From assembly GCF_039545095.1 (NCBI RefSeq), contig NZ_BAABRS010000003.1, forward strand, positions 372,001 through 436,000: DNA of 64,000 bases. Direction: 5' to 3'. Below the pieces are notes generated by a model that had not been told where the DNA came from, ran no database searches, and saw only the letters and a list, made by a program, of their open reading frames with translations. Source of the DNA: Fodinibius salicampi. GTDB lineage: Bacteria; Bacteroidota; Rhodothermia; Balneolales; Balneolaceae. The position numbers and the translations under genes are program-made. Below are positions 25,189 to 33,937 of the stretch, one piece after another; the first letter of the stretch is position 1, and every line of letters begins with the position of its first letter.

Positions 25189-27468
25189 TTATTTCTCAAT
25201 CCAATACTCAAATAGTTCCTCTATATTGTTCATCTGAGTTGTTATGGTCAGCTGGTCGCGGGCCTTTGCCTCTTCATATGCTGTCTTTATTACCTCTAAA
25301 TCTTTTCCGGCCGTTTTACTATTTATATCGACCATTTCTCCGGCTCCATTGGTCATTCCAGCTATCAGGAGCTTTCCCGGCGCCAGTGCAGCGGCAAGAT
25401 CCGTCAAATCATAGGCTTTAAGCGCGCCGGCCACTGCACTCTTATGTAAACCGGGATCATAAAAGCGATTCATTATCAGAGATCGATAGGAAGAATAGGG
25501 TTCCAGCAGGGCTACTCTGCTGATGGACGGCTCAAATGCAGCGGCATGCAGCAGAACCGGCGACATGTCCTGGCGGGCCAGTCCATAGATTTCTTCCGAC
25601 TTATGTTCTCTTTTCAACAGCCGGGTGAGCCGGACTACATCTCCCGCCCGTATTCCGGTAATGCTTCGGCCGATGAGTACGGAATTGGTCCATACATCGA
25701 AAGAGGTGGAATTAAAGTCCTTGACCTGGGTCGTATAATTAGCCAAATCGCCGGGACCCGTTTCTCCGGTTCCAATTAAATCCGGGGCCAGTACGGTGTA
25801 TCCATTCCGGACAAACCATCCCATCTCGCCACCTTCCACAGCTTCCGCAGACTTGCCTTCAGGATGTAAATATAGCAGCGCCTTGCCATTGGGCCGATCC
25901 GGAATCATAAGCAGGTAAGGAATCGGATAATCTCCTTCGCCTTTCACAAAGTACTTCTCAATTGCATAGCCCTCCCGCTGGATGCGTCCGGTAAAGACCG
26001 GTTTCTCAATTTCTTTGGGCTCCTGGTAGCCGGACAGCTCTTTAGCAGATTTCAATACTTCAGGAAGATGCTCCTCAAGATTTTCTCTGGACGAGCGTAA
26101 CTTGTCAATGTTCTGTTTCGCCTCCCTGCGATTTAAACTAAAGACGGTTTCTCCTTCTCCGTCAAATTCTGTAGCCAGCTGACCCGTACGGGTTACCTGA
26201 ATCTCTTCATCACTCAGGATATTCACCTCCTGGTCGGTGTTGTTTCCGGGATTATCCAGATGTTGCTGAAAAAAAGCATACATAGCCTTTCGGTTTTGTG
26301 GAGTGGATGTATGTCCTCCGCTATCTTCCACTGCCGTAAAAAGATCTGGCTGATCATATAATTCATAGATTTCCGATACTTCTGAAGCCGTCTCCCTCGC
26401 TCCGTGAATACTAAAAAAGTCCTCGGTGGTATTGATCATCAAGGCAGGCTTGGGAGCCCGAACCTCAAGCAAGTCAGCATGGTCAATGCCCGCAGCAATG
26501 CCATGATAAAAGTTTTGCTCGGCATCCTGCGGACCGATGGACTGCAGCAGGCGCCTGAAGTTCGTTATAAAAGCTCCCGGCGCAGCGGCATGTATGCGCT
26601 GGTCAAAAGCCGCTATATAAGCTGCCTGGGTTCCCCCGCCTGAGCGGCCGGTTATCCCAATCCTATCGGAGTCCACCTCATCCCTGGAATGCAAATAATC
26701 CACTGCCCGGATGCCATCCCAAATCATATATCGCGCCAGGGAGCTGCCATTGATAAAAGCCTGTGCCCCGGTATAGGAATGCTCTCTTGTTGCACTGCCG
26801 ACGATTGAGCTTCCGCTTTCAGGATCGTAATACTCCACCCGCTCCCCCTGTCCGACCGGATCGATAGCAAATACCACAAACCCTTTCTTCACTAAATTCA
26901 AGATGGTATCCTGATAGGTGGAGCTTCTGTATGCATCCTGGGTATGTCCGCTCAGGTAGAGTATGGCCGGGGCTTGCTCCTGCAGATCCCTGGGAATAAA
27001 AAGGGAAGAAGTGACATGAAATCCCGGCTGTGACTCATAAATGATATGCTCCACTTTATAATTATCCTTCTCAATCGTCCGCATCACCTCTGCATTTAAA
27101 GGCGTTTTCTCAGGAAAGGGTCCCACAATTCTTGTGAGCGTTTGGCGTACTTCCTCCTGTCTTTTCTGCCAATCGGACAACGTATTTAACTCGGATATGG
27201 TGGCAGATCGTTTGTCCAACAGATCATACGCCTGGCCGGCAAGGTGATGGTACAGCGCGTTGTGTGCATCGCTGAAGTGAATCCAATTGCTATTGCTGCT
27301 TTCCCCCTGTATGACTTTCAGATCATCCTGTGCCCTGGCACTATTGCTTGTAAACAAAAAAACCAGAGACAAACAACAGAGAAGCTTAAGAATTCCGGAA
27401 TATCGTTCTGACCATCCCATCTGCTGCCGTCGGCGTCTAGGCTTTGCCGGTAATTGTATTTGCATCAT
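25189..27468 (-). CDS. Exported two-domain alpha/beta hydrolase (acetylxylan-esterase-like)
   Basis: 759 residues. The start at 27468 gives an Arg-rich head (KPRRRRQQ); the ATG at 27420 (MGWSERYSG) is an alternative, and both lead into a signal segment ending NSARAQ. The N-terminal hydrolase domain (~70-400) has the nucleophile elbow GRSGG with Ser276, a likely acid in MINTTEDFF and His in SGGHTS. The sequence resembles acetylxylan esterase/dienelactone-hydrolase families. A second hydrolase-like domain (~470-759) has the early strands (KALLYLHPEG, YTVLAPDLIGTGETG), but its nucleophile elbow reads YGLARQDMSP, with no GxSxG, so it is probably non-catalytic. Removal of acetyl or other ester groups from plant polysaccharide would fit the GH115 gene nearby. 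Confidence 0.8.
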   Translation of the reverse strand: MMQIQLPAKPRRRRQQMGWSERYSGILKLLCCLSLVFLFTSNSARAQDDLKVIQGESSNSNWIHFSDAHNALYHHLAGQAYDLLDKRSATISELNTLSDWQKRQEEVRQTLTRIVGPFPEKTPLNAEVMRTIEKDNYKVEHIIYESQPGFHVTSSLFIPRDLQEQAPAILYLSGHTQDAYRSSTYQDTILNLVKKGFVVFAIDPVGQGERVEYYDPESGSSIVGSATREHSYTGAQAFINGSSLARYMIWDGIRAVDYLHSRDEVDSDRIGITGRSGGGTQAAYIAAFDQRIHAAAPGAFITNFRRLLQSIGPQDAEQNFYHGIAAGIDHADLLEVRAPKPALMINTTEDFFSIHGARETASEVSEIYELYDQPDLFTAVEDSGGHTSTPQNRKAMYAFFQQHLDNPGNNTDQEVNILSDEEIQVTRTGQLATEFDGEGETVFSLNRREAKQNIDKLRSSRENLEEHLPEVLKSAKELSGYQEPKEIEKPVFTGRIQREGYAIEKYFVKGEGDYPIPYLLMIPDRPNGKALLYLHPEGKSAEAVEGGEMGWFVRNGYTVLAPDLIGTGETGPGDLANYTTQVKDFNSTSFDVWTNSVLIGRSITGIRAGDVVRLTRLLKREHKSEEIYGLARQDMSPVLLHAAAFEPSISRVALLEPYSSYRSLIMNRFYDPGLHKSAVAGALKAYDLTDLAAALAPGKLLIAGMTNGAGEMVDINSKTAGKDLEVIKTAYEEAKARDQLTITTQMNNIEELFEYWIEK

Positions 27469-27928
27469 ATTTTTGCTTTAAAATTTGGGTATCCCTTTTA
27501 TAATATTCTTTTCCAATATGCGAAAGAGATATTAAAAATGCATAAAGTTTGGTTAAGTGGTTTGCCGCCTAAATTCTTTTCGCCAGGGGCATGGTCCTTT
27601 TTTATATCCGATAAAAATCACAAAATAATTATTTAGAAAAATCGGCCTTATAGTAATCTTAACGTCTATTTTGGGGCCAATATCTGAGAAGAAATATACC
27701 GGACGGAACATTTTTTTGTAACAAATCGCTCTGTTTTTACTCTTGTATAGTAGGGGCAGGGGTATAAATCATTACGAGAAACCTTATTAAAAAAACGTAA
27801 ATCAAGAACCTGGACGTAGCTTCGGTTGCGTCTATCCTAAACAAATAAAACCCGACGCGGATCCGGGCTGCCTGTCTCAAAAGCCCGCCATTTCTGCTGC
27901 CGGCAACCCTAAATAAAATCATAAAACT
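27469..27928. other. Divergent intergenic region, esterase-like and HU-like genes
   Basis: 460 bp between divergent genes. It should contain both promoters. The last ~100 bp before the HU-like ATG is GC-richer than its surroundings (CCCGACGCGGATCCGGG and nearby). No ribosome binding site precedes the ATG at 27929. No ORF that I trust. Confidence 0.5.
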
Positions 27929-28633
27929 ATGAGTCTTGAATATCACCTGGTGCCTACCCATATCACAGATAACCCGAATGATTACCGGGCGGTAAGCCGA
28001 AACAGCAAAAGCTATACGCTTGAGGATGTATTTAAAAATATGACCCGCGAGGGATCCACCATTACCACCGCCGAGGCCATGGCAGTGTTCGAGGAGATTA
28101 CACGGGGGATCACAGAATTCCTGAAAGAAGGATATACGGTTATTACGCCCTTAGTTAACCTGTCATCAAGTGTAACAGGGGTTTTTAAAGGAAAAGATGA
28201 GCTGTTCGATCCAAACCAGCACGGTGTTCGGTTAAATATCAATTCCGGGATACGCCTTCGAGACATTCCGGCTTCCATCCGTCCCACCCTGGTACAGAGA
28301 GTAAAAGCAGCCCCTTCTATCAACTACCTTTTTGATAATATCTCAGATACACGAAACGAGATCATTACCCCCGGTGGCGGCGCCCGTATCAAAGGGGATC
28401 TGCTGAAATATGACGACGAAGATCCCAAGCAGGGCATCTTTTTTATCAATACCGGGGATCAAAGCGAGCACCGGGTGGAGCGGTCCCCACTTCGCAATAT
28501 GCCGAAAGAACTTATCTTTATGCTTCCGGATCTGCCCGAAGGGGAATACCGACTGGAAGTGCGCAGTATTCCATACGGCGCCTCAACCCTGCGGTCAGGC
28601 CGCCTTGCCGATCCAGTAACCGTAGCACCGTAA
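27929..28633 (+). CDS. HU-like DNA-binding protein with DUF4469 domain
   Basis: 234 residues, no signal peptide. Residues ~1-125 form an HU/IHF-like DNA-binding module of the Bacteroidota type (YHLVPTHITDNPNDYRAV, then EGSTITTAEAMAVFEEITRG and FLKEGYTVITPLVNLSSSVT). Residues ~135-234 are the Ig-like DUF4469 domain (TPGGGARIKGDLLKYDDEDP, then MLPDLPEGEYRLEVRSIPYG). Proteins of this architecture are presumed nucleoid or DNA-bending proteins; their targets are unknown. The gene is a single-gene unit, and a 22-bp tandem repeat array begins 55 bp after its stop. Confidence 0.88.
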   Translation: MSLEYHLVPTHITDNPNDYRAVSRNSKSYTLEDVFKNMTREGSTITTAEAMAVFEEITRGITEFLKEGYTVITPLVNLSSSVTGVFKGKDELFDPNQHGVRLNINSGIRLRDIPASIRPTLVQRVKAAPSINYLFDNISDTRNEIITPGGGARIKGDLLKYDDEDPKQGIFFINTGDQSEHRVERSPLRNMPKELIFMLPDLPEGEYRLEVRSIPYGASTLRSGRLADPVTVAP

Positions 28634-28688
28634 CGACTCCCCGATGGTCGGAACCGTACCTTATCATGATAATGGCCCTGTCATCCGG

Positions 28689-28842
28689 ACTTAGTACCAC
28701 TAACACTGGGTGCCAGTGTCGTTAACACCAGGAGTTAGTGATACTAATACTGGGAGTCATTGGCGCTAACATTACCAGTCAGTGTCACTGACACCGAGGC
28801 TCAGCGTCACTGGCACCGGGACTCAGTATTACAACTACTACC
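28689..28842. repeat. Seven-unit degenerate 22-bp tandem repeat array
   Basis: Seven head-to-tail units of exactly 22 bp (28689, 28711, 28733, 28755, 28777, 28799, 28821; total 154 bp, no indel). Consensus: first half AGTCAGTGTCA, second half CTAACACYGGG. Positions 5 and 17 (both A) are invariant, and most differences are transitions. The middle has a near-dyad, AGTG-T-CACT. Twenty-two bp is about two helical turns, so the units would present the same DNA face. It is not a CRISPR (no spacers) and not coding (stops occur in the frames I read). It lies just downstream of the HU/DUF4469 gene. Confidence 0.85.
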
Positions 28843-29040
28843 GGGAACGGGATAAGTTTAGTAGGCAAGAAATACAGAACAAGCCATTATATCAATAAGG
28901 AAGTACGGGGACGAAACATTTCATAGTACCGGTTGGGTTTAATAGCTCAACCGGTATTTAACAGCATCCCAACCATTAACAAATAAGATAATCTCTATTC
29001 AGGTCCGGAACAGGTGGGTCGGGAGTGGGAAGATCGCATA
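28843..29040. other. Intergenic region after the repeat array
   Basis: This stretch lies between the array and a very small candidate ORF. Its only clear structure is the perfect hairpin at 28927-28956. The whole 28634-29281 interval lacks a normal-size gene. Confidence 0.5.
28927..28956 (+). terminator. Hairpin, possible terminator downstream of HU-like gene and array
   Basis: Perfect 9-bp stem, TACCGGTTG (28927-28935) and CAACCGGTA (28948-28956), loop of 12, followed by TTTA only. It could end a transcript covering the HU-like gene plus the array, but the T tract is short. Confidence 0.4.
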
Positions 29041-29175
29041 ATGTGCATGTATCAGCACTATATCGACAGCTGTAACGGGGGGCAGATATTCCTGGGTCAA
29101 GCCTTGATCACCAGCATTATCATCGGCTTATGGATATACAGCAATCACCGCGCCTCTTTGCAGCAAGCCAACTAA
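29041..29175 (+). CDS. Very small hydrophobic ORF, unrecognised
   Basis: 44 residues from the ATG at 29041 (an in-frame GTG at 29014 would add nine). The central part, IFLGQALITSIIIGLWIYS, would make a single membrane helix; the tail is polar (NHRASLQQAN). No ribosome binding site stands out. I do not recognise a family. It may be a genuine small membrane protein or a chance ORF or gene remnant in this otherwise gene-free stretch. Confidence 0.3.
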   Translation: MCMYQHYIDSCNGGQIFLGQALITSIIIGLWIYSNHRASLQQAN

Positions 29176-29212
29176 GATTAAAAGCCGGTATCCGCATATC
29201 CAGTGAAAAATA

Positions 29213-29275
29213 GAGCGGTTTTACCTGCTATTGTGCCAACAACTATTTTGCTATCGTAAACAGATAAAACCGCTC
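29213..29275. terminator. Long hairpin downstream of the 36-residue ORF
   Basis: Perfect 11-bp arms GAGCGGTTTTA (29213-29223) and TAAAACCGCTC (29265-29275), extended by CTG/CAG after one mismatch, with a ~40-base loop. It starts 6 bp beyond the stop of the minus-strand 36-residue gene and may be its terminator or a structured RNA. Confidence 0.4.
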
Positions 29276-29281
29276 CGGATA

Positions 29282-29392
29282 TTACTGTTTATTATCTTTC
29301 TTTTTTTTGTTCCATTGATCAAGGACAATAGGAATAATGAAGAATAGAGACACTACAATAGTGATAATTAAAGTAGTTAAACTAATATCCAT
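29282..29392 (-). CDS. 36-residue single-pass membrane protein
   Basis: ATG at 29390-29392, TAA at 29282-29284. The protein has a short polar start (MDIS), one hydrophobic helix (LTTLIITIVVSLFFIIPIVL) and a Lys-rich cytoplasmic tail (DQWNKKKKDNKQ). This is the shape of real small membrane proteins: positive-inside tail, one clean helix, proper termination and a hairpin just downstream. It is too short to assign. It may be co-expressed with the 126-residue exported protein upstream on the same strand, although a strong hairpin (29421-29438) lies between them. Confidence 0.55.
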   Translation of the reverse strand: MDISLTTLIITIVVSLFFIIPIVLDQWNKKKKDNKQ

Positions 29393-29420
29393 CTTGCAAT
29401 AATTTTATTTAAGGTGTATT

Positions 29421-29438
29421 CCATCCCCGTGGGGATGG
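29421..29438. terminator. GC-rich hairpin between two small minus-strand genes
   Basis: Perfect stem CCATCCCC (29421-29428) and GGGGATGG (29431-29438) with a 2-base loop; the plus-strand side is followed by GGTTATTT. It could stop transcription from the 126-residue gene or act as an RNA processing stem. Confidence 0.5.
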
Positions 29439-29494
29439 GGTTATTTAAGAGAATGGATTACGACGTGATAGTCGCATATATCTAAGCAAGATGG

Positions 29495-29875
29495 TTACAA
29501 GAAAAAATGAAAGGGAAAAAGAAGGGTTCTGATTGTTGGATGAATGGCTATAGAAGCAGCTCTTAGCAGAAGGATAGCTGCATGTCGCTGTACATACGCT
29601 TCGACTACAGTATTCTCATAAGTGTCTTCCTGGGAATTATAAATCGTGTTACAGCAGGAAAGTGAGTTAAATATATAGACTTCTCCTTCCGCACTATTAT
29701 GAGCTACAAGCGATCTTGCCTTTCCATAAGGATGGGTAGATGAAGCACTCTTGGTTTTTGTCGCTTCAATTGTAGCAACATCATGACTGCCGTACGCCAA
29801 TGCAGTTTCGCCCAGCGTATGCCAGGAAAACACGACTGCAAGAAATACAAGGAAGATATTTATATATCTCTTCAT
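29495..29875 (-). CDS. Small exported protein, unrecognised
   Basis: 126 residues with a signal peptide (MKRYINIFLVFLAVVFSWHT). The mature part is short and mixed, with one Cys-Cys pair (NSLSCCNTIYNS) and a hydrophobic C-terminal end (HAAILLLRAASIAIHPTIRT, then LLFPFHFFL). I do not recognise a family. Its outline, a small exported protein with a hydrophobic tail, is loosely like the first gene of the metal efflux operon, but it lacks the His-rich part. It is 76 bp downstream of nothing obvious on its strand: the next minus-strand gene (GH115) ends upstream of it at 29952, so both could share a transcript. Confidence 0.6.
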   Translation of the reverse strand: MKRYINIFLVFLAVVFSWHTLGETALAYGSHDVATIEATKTKSASSTHPYGKARSLVAHNSAEGEVYIFNSLSCCNTIYNSQEDTYENTVVEAYVQRHAAILLLRAASIAIHPTIRTLLFPFHFFL

Positions 29876-29951
29876 TTAGGCGGTAAAATACAAAAACAAG
29901 GTAACATTATTTACGAAAAACAGAGAATTCTAAGTATATGATGTCAGTCCA

Positions 29952-32900
29952 TTACTTTTTCTCACGACTTATCTTTGTGGAGGGCGGTCCCCCATACGAT
30001 GGCTCCAGGCCTCCAAAGTCAATCATGATTTGATCAACATTGACGGAAGGATCTGTTCCCCACAGCTTAAAGCGGTACGTACCGGGTTCAAGGTCCAGTT
30101 GCCCCGTTCCGACCATACGGCTTTCCAGCACATTATCTATCCATGGTTGCCCGCCCGGGTTTCCCATCTCAAAGGTAATCCACTGTGGCTCTCCGTCGCC
30201 AATGCTTATCGCACATCGCATCGGTTGGGATTCTTTCAATGGAAAGGCCGGTACCCCTTCGACGATTACATTGCCCGGCCCGCCCTCAGTAACCACCATA
30301 TCATATTCAAGCACGGGAGAAACCTCCCGGACCTGAGACAGATCCTCAATGTACCATCCCTTCATCGGCTCCAGCAACATGGCCGAACCGCTTCGTCCTA
30401 ATCCGGTTACGGAACGCCAAGAAGCCGTATTCGCCGCCTTTTTTTGATGGTACTGACTGGCCGGCATGGAAATCACGCCGTTGGCCTCGATGAAGGCGTT
30501 TGATGGCACCTGCAGATTTTGGTTGAACACCGGGATGGCTACCCGGTAGCGTTGCTCCCCGCTCGTAATGTCGATGTTGCCACTAATATCCTGTCCAGCT
30601 GGCGCTTCCTCATAATTGACTGTTACCCAGATGCGTTCGGAGCCGCCGCTGAGTAATCCCTTGTCATCACTCAGCTGAATCCAGGGAGCACTGCTTTCGG
30701 CCGACCACTCCTCGGCTTCCTGCCCGCGGCTAAAAATGTCGATAAAATGACGCTGCTGGGTATAGCGATTAAATGTCGGGAGACTATTTTCTTCTGTGAA
30801 ACTGGGCGACAGTTGACGCGATTCTTGGACGAACTCTACTCCGTACAGCTTTCCTCCACTTTCATGGGGATGAATTGTCAATGTGTTCCGGCCAGGCTGC
30901 AATACAATATCGTCAACTTCCAACTGTTGGATGCAACCAACAGAGCCTTCAACTTTTATAGGTGCATGATCATTGACGGTTACCCACCAGGAGTCGCTGC
31001 CTTCATCAGGGTGATCGACCGACAAGTTGAGTCTGTGGGTACCACCAGCCTCCTTAACATTAAATTCAAACACAGCTTTCATGGGATTATTCACCTCATA
31101 GGGAATCACATCATAGTATTCAGGGCCAGATACAGTTCTGCCGGTCCCGTCTTCCGGCCACCTCAGAAACATCCCGGACGAATCTTTTCCGGTCGTAAGC
31201 TCCCCGGATATATTGGCTTCTATAGCGCTCATTGTTATGGTTGATTCCCTGGTGGTGATATCGGGCAGATTACCTTTTAACGGTTGCAGCGGATCCTGCT
31301 GGCCTTCAATAGCCACGCCTACACCCCGAACGTCTTCCGTTTCAATGCGGGTGGTGATCGGTTCAAAAAATACCGACGATCCTTTTTCATACCCGGGACT
31401 ATAATCAACCATATGCTCCCATTTACCGCCAGCCACCTCTTGGTTATAATGTCGGGTCAGCTGTTTGATCTCCTCAAAAGCCGCAAATGCCGAATCGCTC
31501 AACTGATTTGCAACCGCCCGACCCTGCTTGGCGTATTCCCTGCTTTTATACCCGTACAGCCACTTCTCATTCATGGCCGTGGCCCCGGCAATGGGATAAT
31601 AGACCAGCTCAAAGTAAGTATCCGCGGCTTCGGCGGGAATCTCTTCCGAAAGTTTCTTTGCCCGCGTTTGCAAATCCTGGTAGCTTTGTATTCGCTGCTG
31701 GACCTCATCATTATAATTCCATAGGCTGTAGAAAGGATCCTGAACGGGCGGCCACCCGGCCCATTGCGATTTATTGAATCCCATAAATTCCGGTTTACGC
31801 TCGGTAGCAAGCCGGTAGTATTCCCACATCAGCTCGGAGATCTGGTTCGCATACTTTTCAGAAATGTCGCGTGAGGCGACGGTCGAAAAATAGTCTTGGA
31901 TGTTCTCCGGCGCCCAGGAGTCTATATCCCAGGCCAGAACCATGAAAAATTCGGTCTCCCATTCGCGGCGTTTTATGTCCCCCACGTTGGCAATCCATAT
32001 TTCACTCATGTTCTGTAGTTGGGCGCGCCTCATCTCCCGCCAAACCAGGGCAGGTGTGGTCGGGGAAAGCCAGATATAGGGATGGGGCGCCCCAAGATAC
32101 GACAAGTGGTAATACACCCCAGCACCACCGGGGCGTTGCTGCTCAGCCTGGTCAGAAAACCGTCGAATATACCCGTGATTGTCGTCGGGCCAGGTGATGG
32201 TGATATCTTCGGGCACGTCCATCCCGGCCTCGTATATATCGAGCACTTCCTTATAGGGAGTAAACGACTGGGGGACTTCGGACACATCTTTATTAATATA
32301 TTTGCTTAGCAGTTCCCGCTGATCGGAAATCACCTGCTCGAGGGCATTGACTGCCTCATCCATAGAGTCTACACCTTCCATACCACTGTCATGAACACCG
32401 CGCATGCCAACCGTGTAGATAGCATCCATCCCCTGGCTCTGTTTGACCCGCTGCTCCCAGTAATCGTATACCGAAGAAGCATTGGTTTGATAGTTGAAAT
32501 CCCCCATCGCCTCGTGATTCCATTCGCCCACGTTGTTGCGAAGCATCGGCTCGGCGTGGGAAGTGCCCACCACTATTTCCCATTTCTCAGCAATCTCTGC
32601 GTTGCCGGGCACCTGGAAGAAGGGTTCGGTATTCGGATGCATCGCCGGCCAAACCATGTTGGCTTTCAGGCGCAGCAACAGTTCAAAGATTTTGGCGTAG
32701 GTTTTGGGACCCATATTACGGACGGAGGGCTCAAATGTCTTGGAGGCCCAGGGCTCCAGGCCCCAACCCTCATCATTGAGAAAAATGCCCCGGTATTTAA
32801 CCGAGGGAGAAGTTGAAAAGGTGCCTTTGTTGCTTACGGTCAGGGAATTATTCTTTTTAACCGGAACGTCTGCCCACCAGTACCAGGGCGAAACGCCTAT

Positions 32901-33323
32901 TTCTTTTGACAAATCAAAGACCCCGTAGGCAGTACCCCGGGGATCGCTGCCAGCTATGAACATCGCCTGATTGATGGAAGCTGTAGGGTCGGCTTTAAAT
33001 ACTCGTCCATAGGTTTCCCATTGGCCCGAAAGGCGAGAAGTATCGAGATGGCTGCTAATCAGATTGGAGCTGATATCGCCAAGAATAATCACATTCCCCT
33101 GTACATCCTCAAAGCTGGTATAAATCCCAGGACGCTGGCCGGTTACGGCTTCAATATCTCGGGCCAACAGGTGTGCTGCAATAGAGTCCAAAGCTGAACT
33201 TTCAATATCATAGACGATGGAGGTGGCACCATCCTGGTCTGCAATGGTAAATTGGGCAAAGGCGTTCTGACAGCCTAATACGGTCAGCATCAAAAGTACC
33301 AGTGAAATTATTTTATAATTCAT
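29952..33323 (-). CDS. GH115 family xylan alpha-glucuronidase
   Basis: 1123 residues, exported; the N-terminus (SLVLLMLTVLGCQNAFAQ) could be read as a lipobox at Cys18 or as a type I signal ending AFAQ. The catalytic GH115 region covers ~30-640 with hallmark stretches LRLKANMVWPAMHPNTEPFF, MDEAVNALEQVISDQRELLS, WLSPTTPALVWREMRRAQL and ENIQDYFSTVASRDISEKYA. A C-terminal beta-rich GH115_C part follows (~700-1120). GH115 enzymes remove 4-O-methyl-glucuronic acid from glucuronoxylan. The nearby acetylxylan-esterase-like gene would fit the same substrate, but no xylanase or SusC/SusD pair is in the window, so this is an isolated accessory enzyme here. Confidence 0.9.
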   Translation of the reverse strand: MNYKIISLVLLMLTVLGCQNAFAQFTIADQDGATSIVYDIESSALDSIAAHLLARDIEAVTGQRPGIYTSFEDVQGNVIILGDISSNLISSHLDTSRLSGQWETYGRVFKADPTASINQAMFIAGSDPRGTAYGVFDLSKEIGVSPWYWWADVPVKKNNSLTVSNKGTFSTSPSVKYRGIFLNDEGWGLEPWASKTFEPSVRNMGPKTYAKIFELLLRLKANMVWPAMHPNTEPFFQVPGNAEIAEKWEIVVGTSHAEPMLRNNVGEWNHEAMGDFNYQTNASSVYDYWEQRVKQSQGMDAIYTVGMRGVHDSGMEGVDSMDEAVNALEQVISDQRELLSKYINKDVSEVPQSFTPYKEVLDIYEAGMDVPEDITITWPDDNHGYIRRFSDQAEQQRPGGAGVYYHLSYLGAPHPYIWLSPTTPALVWREMRRAQLQNMSEIWIANVGDIKRREWETEFFMVLAWDIDSWAPENIQDYFSTVASRDISEKYANQISELMWEYYRLATERKPEFMGFNKSQWAGWPPVQDPFYSLWNYNDEVQQRIQSYQDLQTRAKKLSEEIPAEAADTYFELVYYPIAGATAMNEKWLYGYKSREYAKQGRAVANQLSDSAFAAFEEIKQLTRHYNQEVAGGKWEHMVDYSPGYEKGSSVFFEPITTRIETEDVRGVGVAIEGQQDPLQPLKGNLPDITTRESTITMSAIEANISGELTTGKDSSGMFLRWPEDGTGRTVSGPEYYDVIPYEVNNPMKAVFEFNVKEAGGTHRLNLSVDHPDEGSDSWWVTVNDHAPIKVEGSVGCIQQLEVDDIVLQPGRNTLTIHPHESGGKLYGVEFVQESRQLSPSFTEENSLPTFNRYTQQRHFIDIFSRGQEAEEWSAESSAPWIQLSDDKGLLSGGSERIWVTVNYEEAPAGQDISGNIDITSGEQRYRVAIPVFNQNLQVPSNAFIEANGVISMPASQYHQKKAANTASWRSVTGLGRSGSAMLLEPMKGWYIEDLSQVREVSPVLEYDMVVTEGGPGNVIVEGVPAFPLKESQPMRCAISIGDGEPQWITFEMGNPGGQPWIDNVLESRMVGTGQLDLEPGTYRFKLWGTDPSVNVDQIMIDFGGLEPSYGGPPSTKISREKK

Positions 33324-33655
33324 AGAGGATTACATTAGAGAATCTACTACTAAAATTATGTATTGATTTTACAGTATACCGGTTGTTACAACGGATGTAA
33401 TACAGGGATCAAAAGTTATTCTTTAAATTACATAATACAATATACTGTCATATCTCCGAAGTATACCCTCAAACAATCTGGACTCAATTGGAAGAAGCGT
33501 CAAACTGTAGACGAGAAGACTGAAGGGGAAATGCCTGATGGTTGGTAGATCTGCTTGGTTTTAAAGTAGCGGTTTATCAAACAACATACACAATCCCTCA
33601 AATCAACAATAAAACGGAAGCTATGAGGTATCCCGTAGTACTATCGTTTAAATCA
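33324..33655. other. Intergenic region upstream of the GH115 gene
   Basis: 332 bp containing the presumed GH115 promoter on the minus strand. A short plus-strand reading frame exists, but it has no recognisable content. No repeat or terminator was found. Confidence 0.45.
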
Positions 33656-33937
33656 TTACCTCAACACATCCTGAAGTGAGGGATCCCGTTCAATAACCGA
33701 TTTCGCATAGGGACAGAGCGGAATCACTTTCAAATTATTATTACGGGCATAGGCTATCGCAGTTTTTACCAGCTTTTTTCCAACATTCTTTCCTCTTAAC
33801 TCATCGGATACCTCGGTATGATCGATAATTATCCCCGTATTTCCCATTTTGGAATAGGTTATTTCCGCTTTAACCTTTCCATCTTTTTCCAGAAAAAACT
33901 TTCCTTTGCTTTCACCGTACTCATGCTGGATATCCAT
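33656..33937 (-). CDS. Small GNAT-like N-acetyltransferase (YjdJ/NATD1 type)
   Basis: 93 residues, the usual size for the short Gcn5-related group (N-acetyltransf_CG). The acetyl-CoA-binding region reads HTEVSDELRGKNVGKKLVKT followed by AIAYARNNNLKVIPLCPYAK, which holds the RGxNVGxxL loop and the typical 'IPLCPYAKSVI' segment with the conserved Cys-Pro. Members are single-domain; substrates are unknown. It stands alone. Confidence 0.88.
   Translation of the reverse strand: MDIQHEYGESKGKFFLEKDGKVKAEITYSKMGNTGIIIDHTEVSDELRGKNVGKKLVKTAIAYARNNNLKVIPLCPYAKSVIERDPSLQDVLR

Noticed and set aside
28689-28842. CRISPR array reading of the tandem repeats
   Set aside because: Units adjoin directly with no spacers, and no cas genes are present.
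32391-32816. 141-residue plus-strand reading frame inside the GH115 gene
   Set aside because: Complement of a conserved catalytic region; no signal, domain or ribosome binding site.
33363-33548. 61-residue plus-strand reading frame upstream of the GH115 gene
   Set aside because: No recognisable content or ribosome binding site; lies in the GH115 promoter region.
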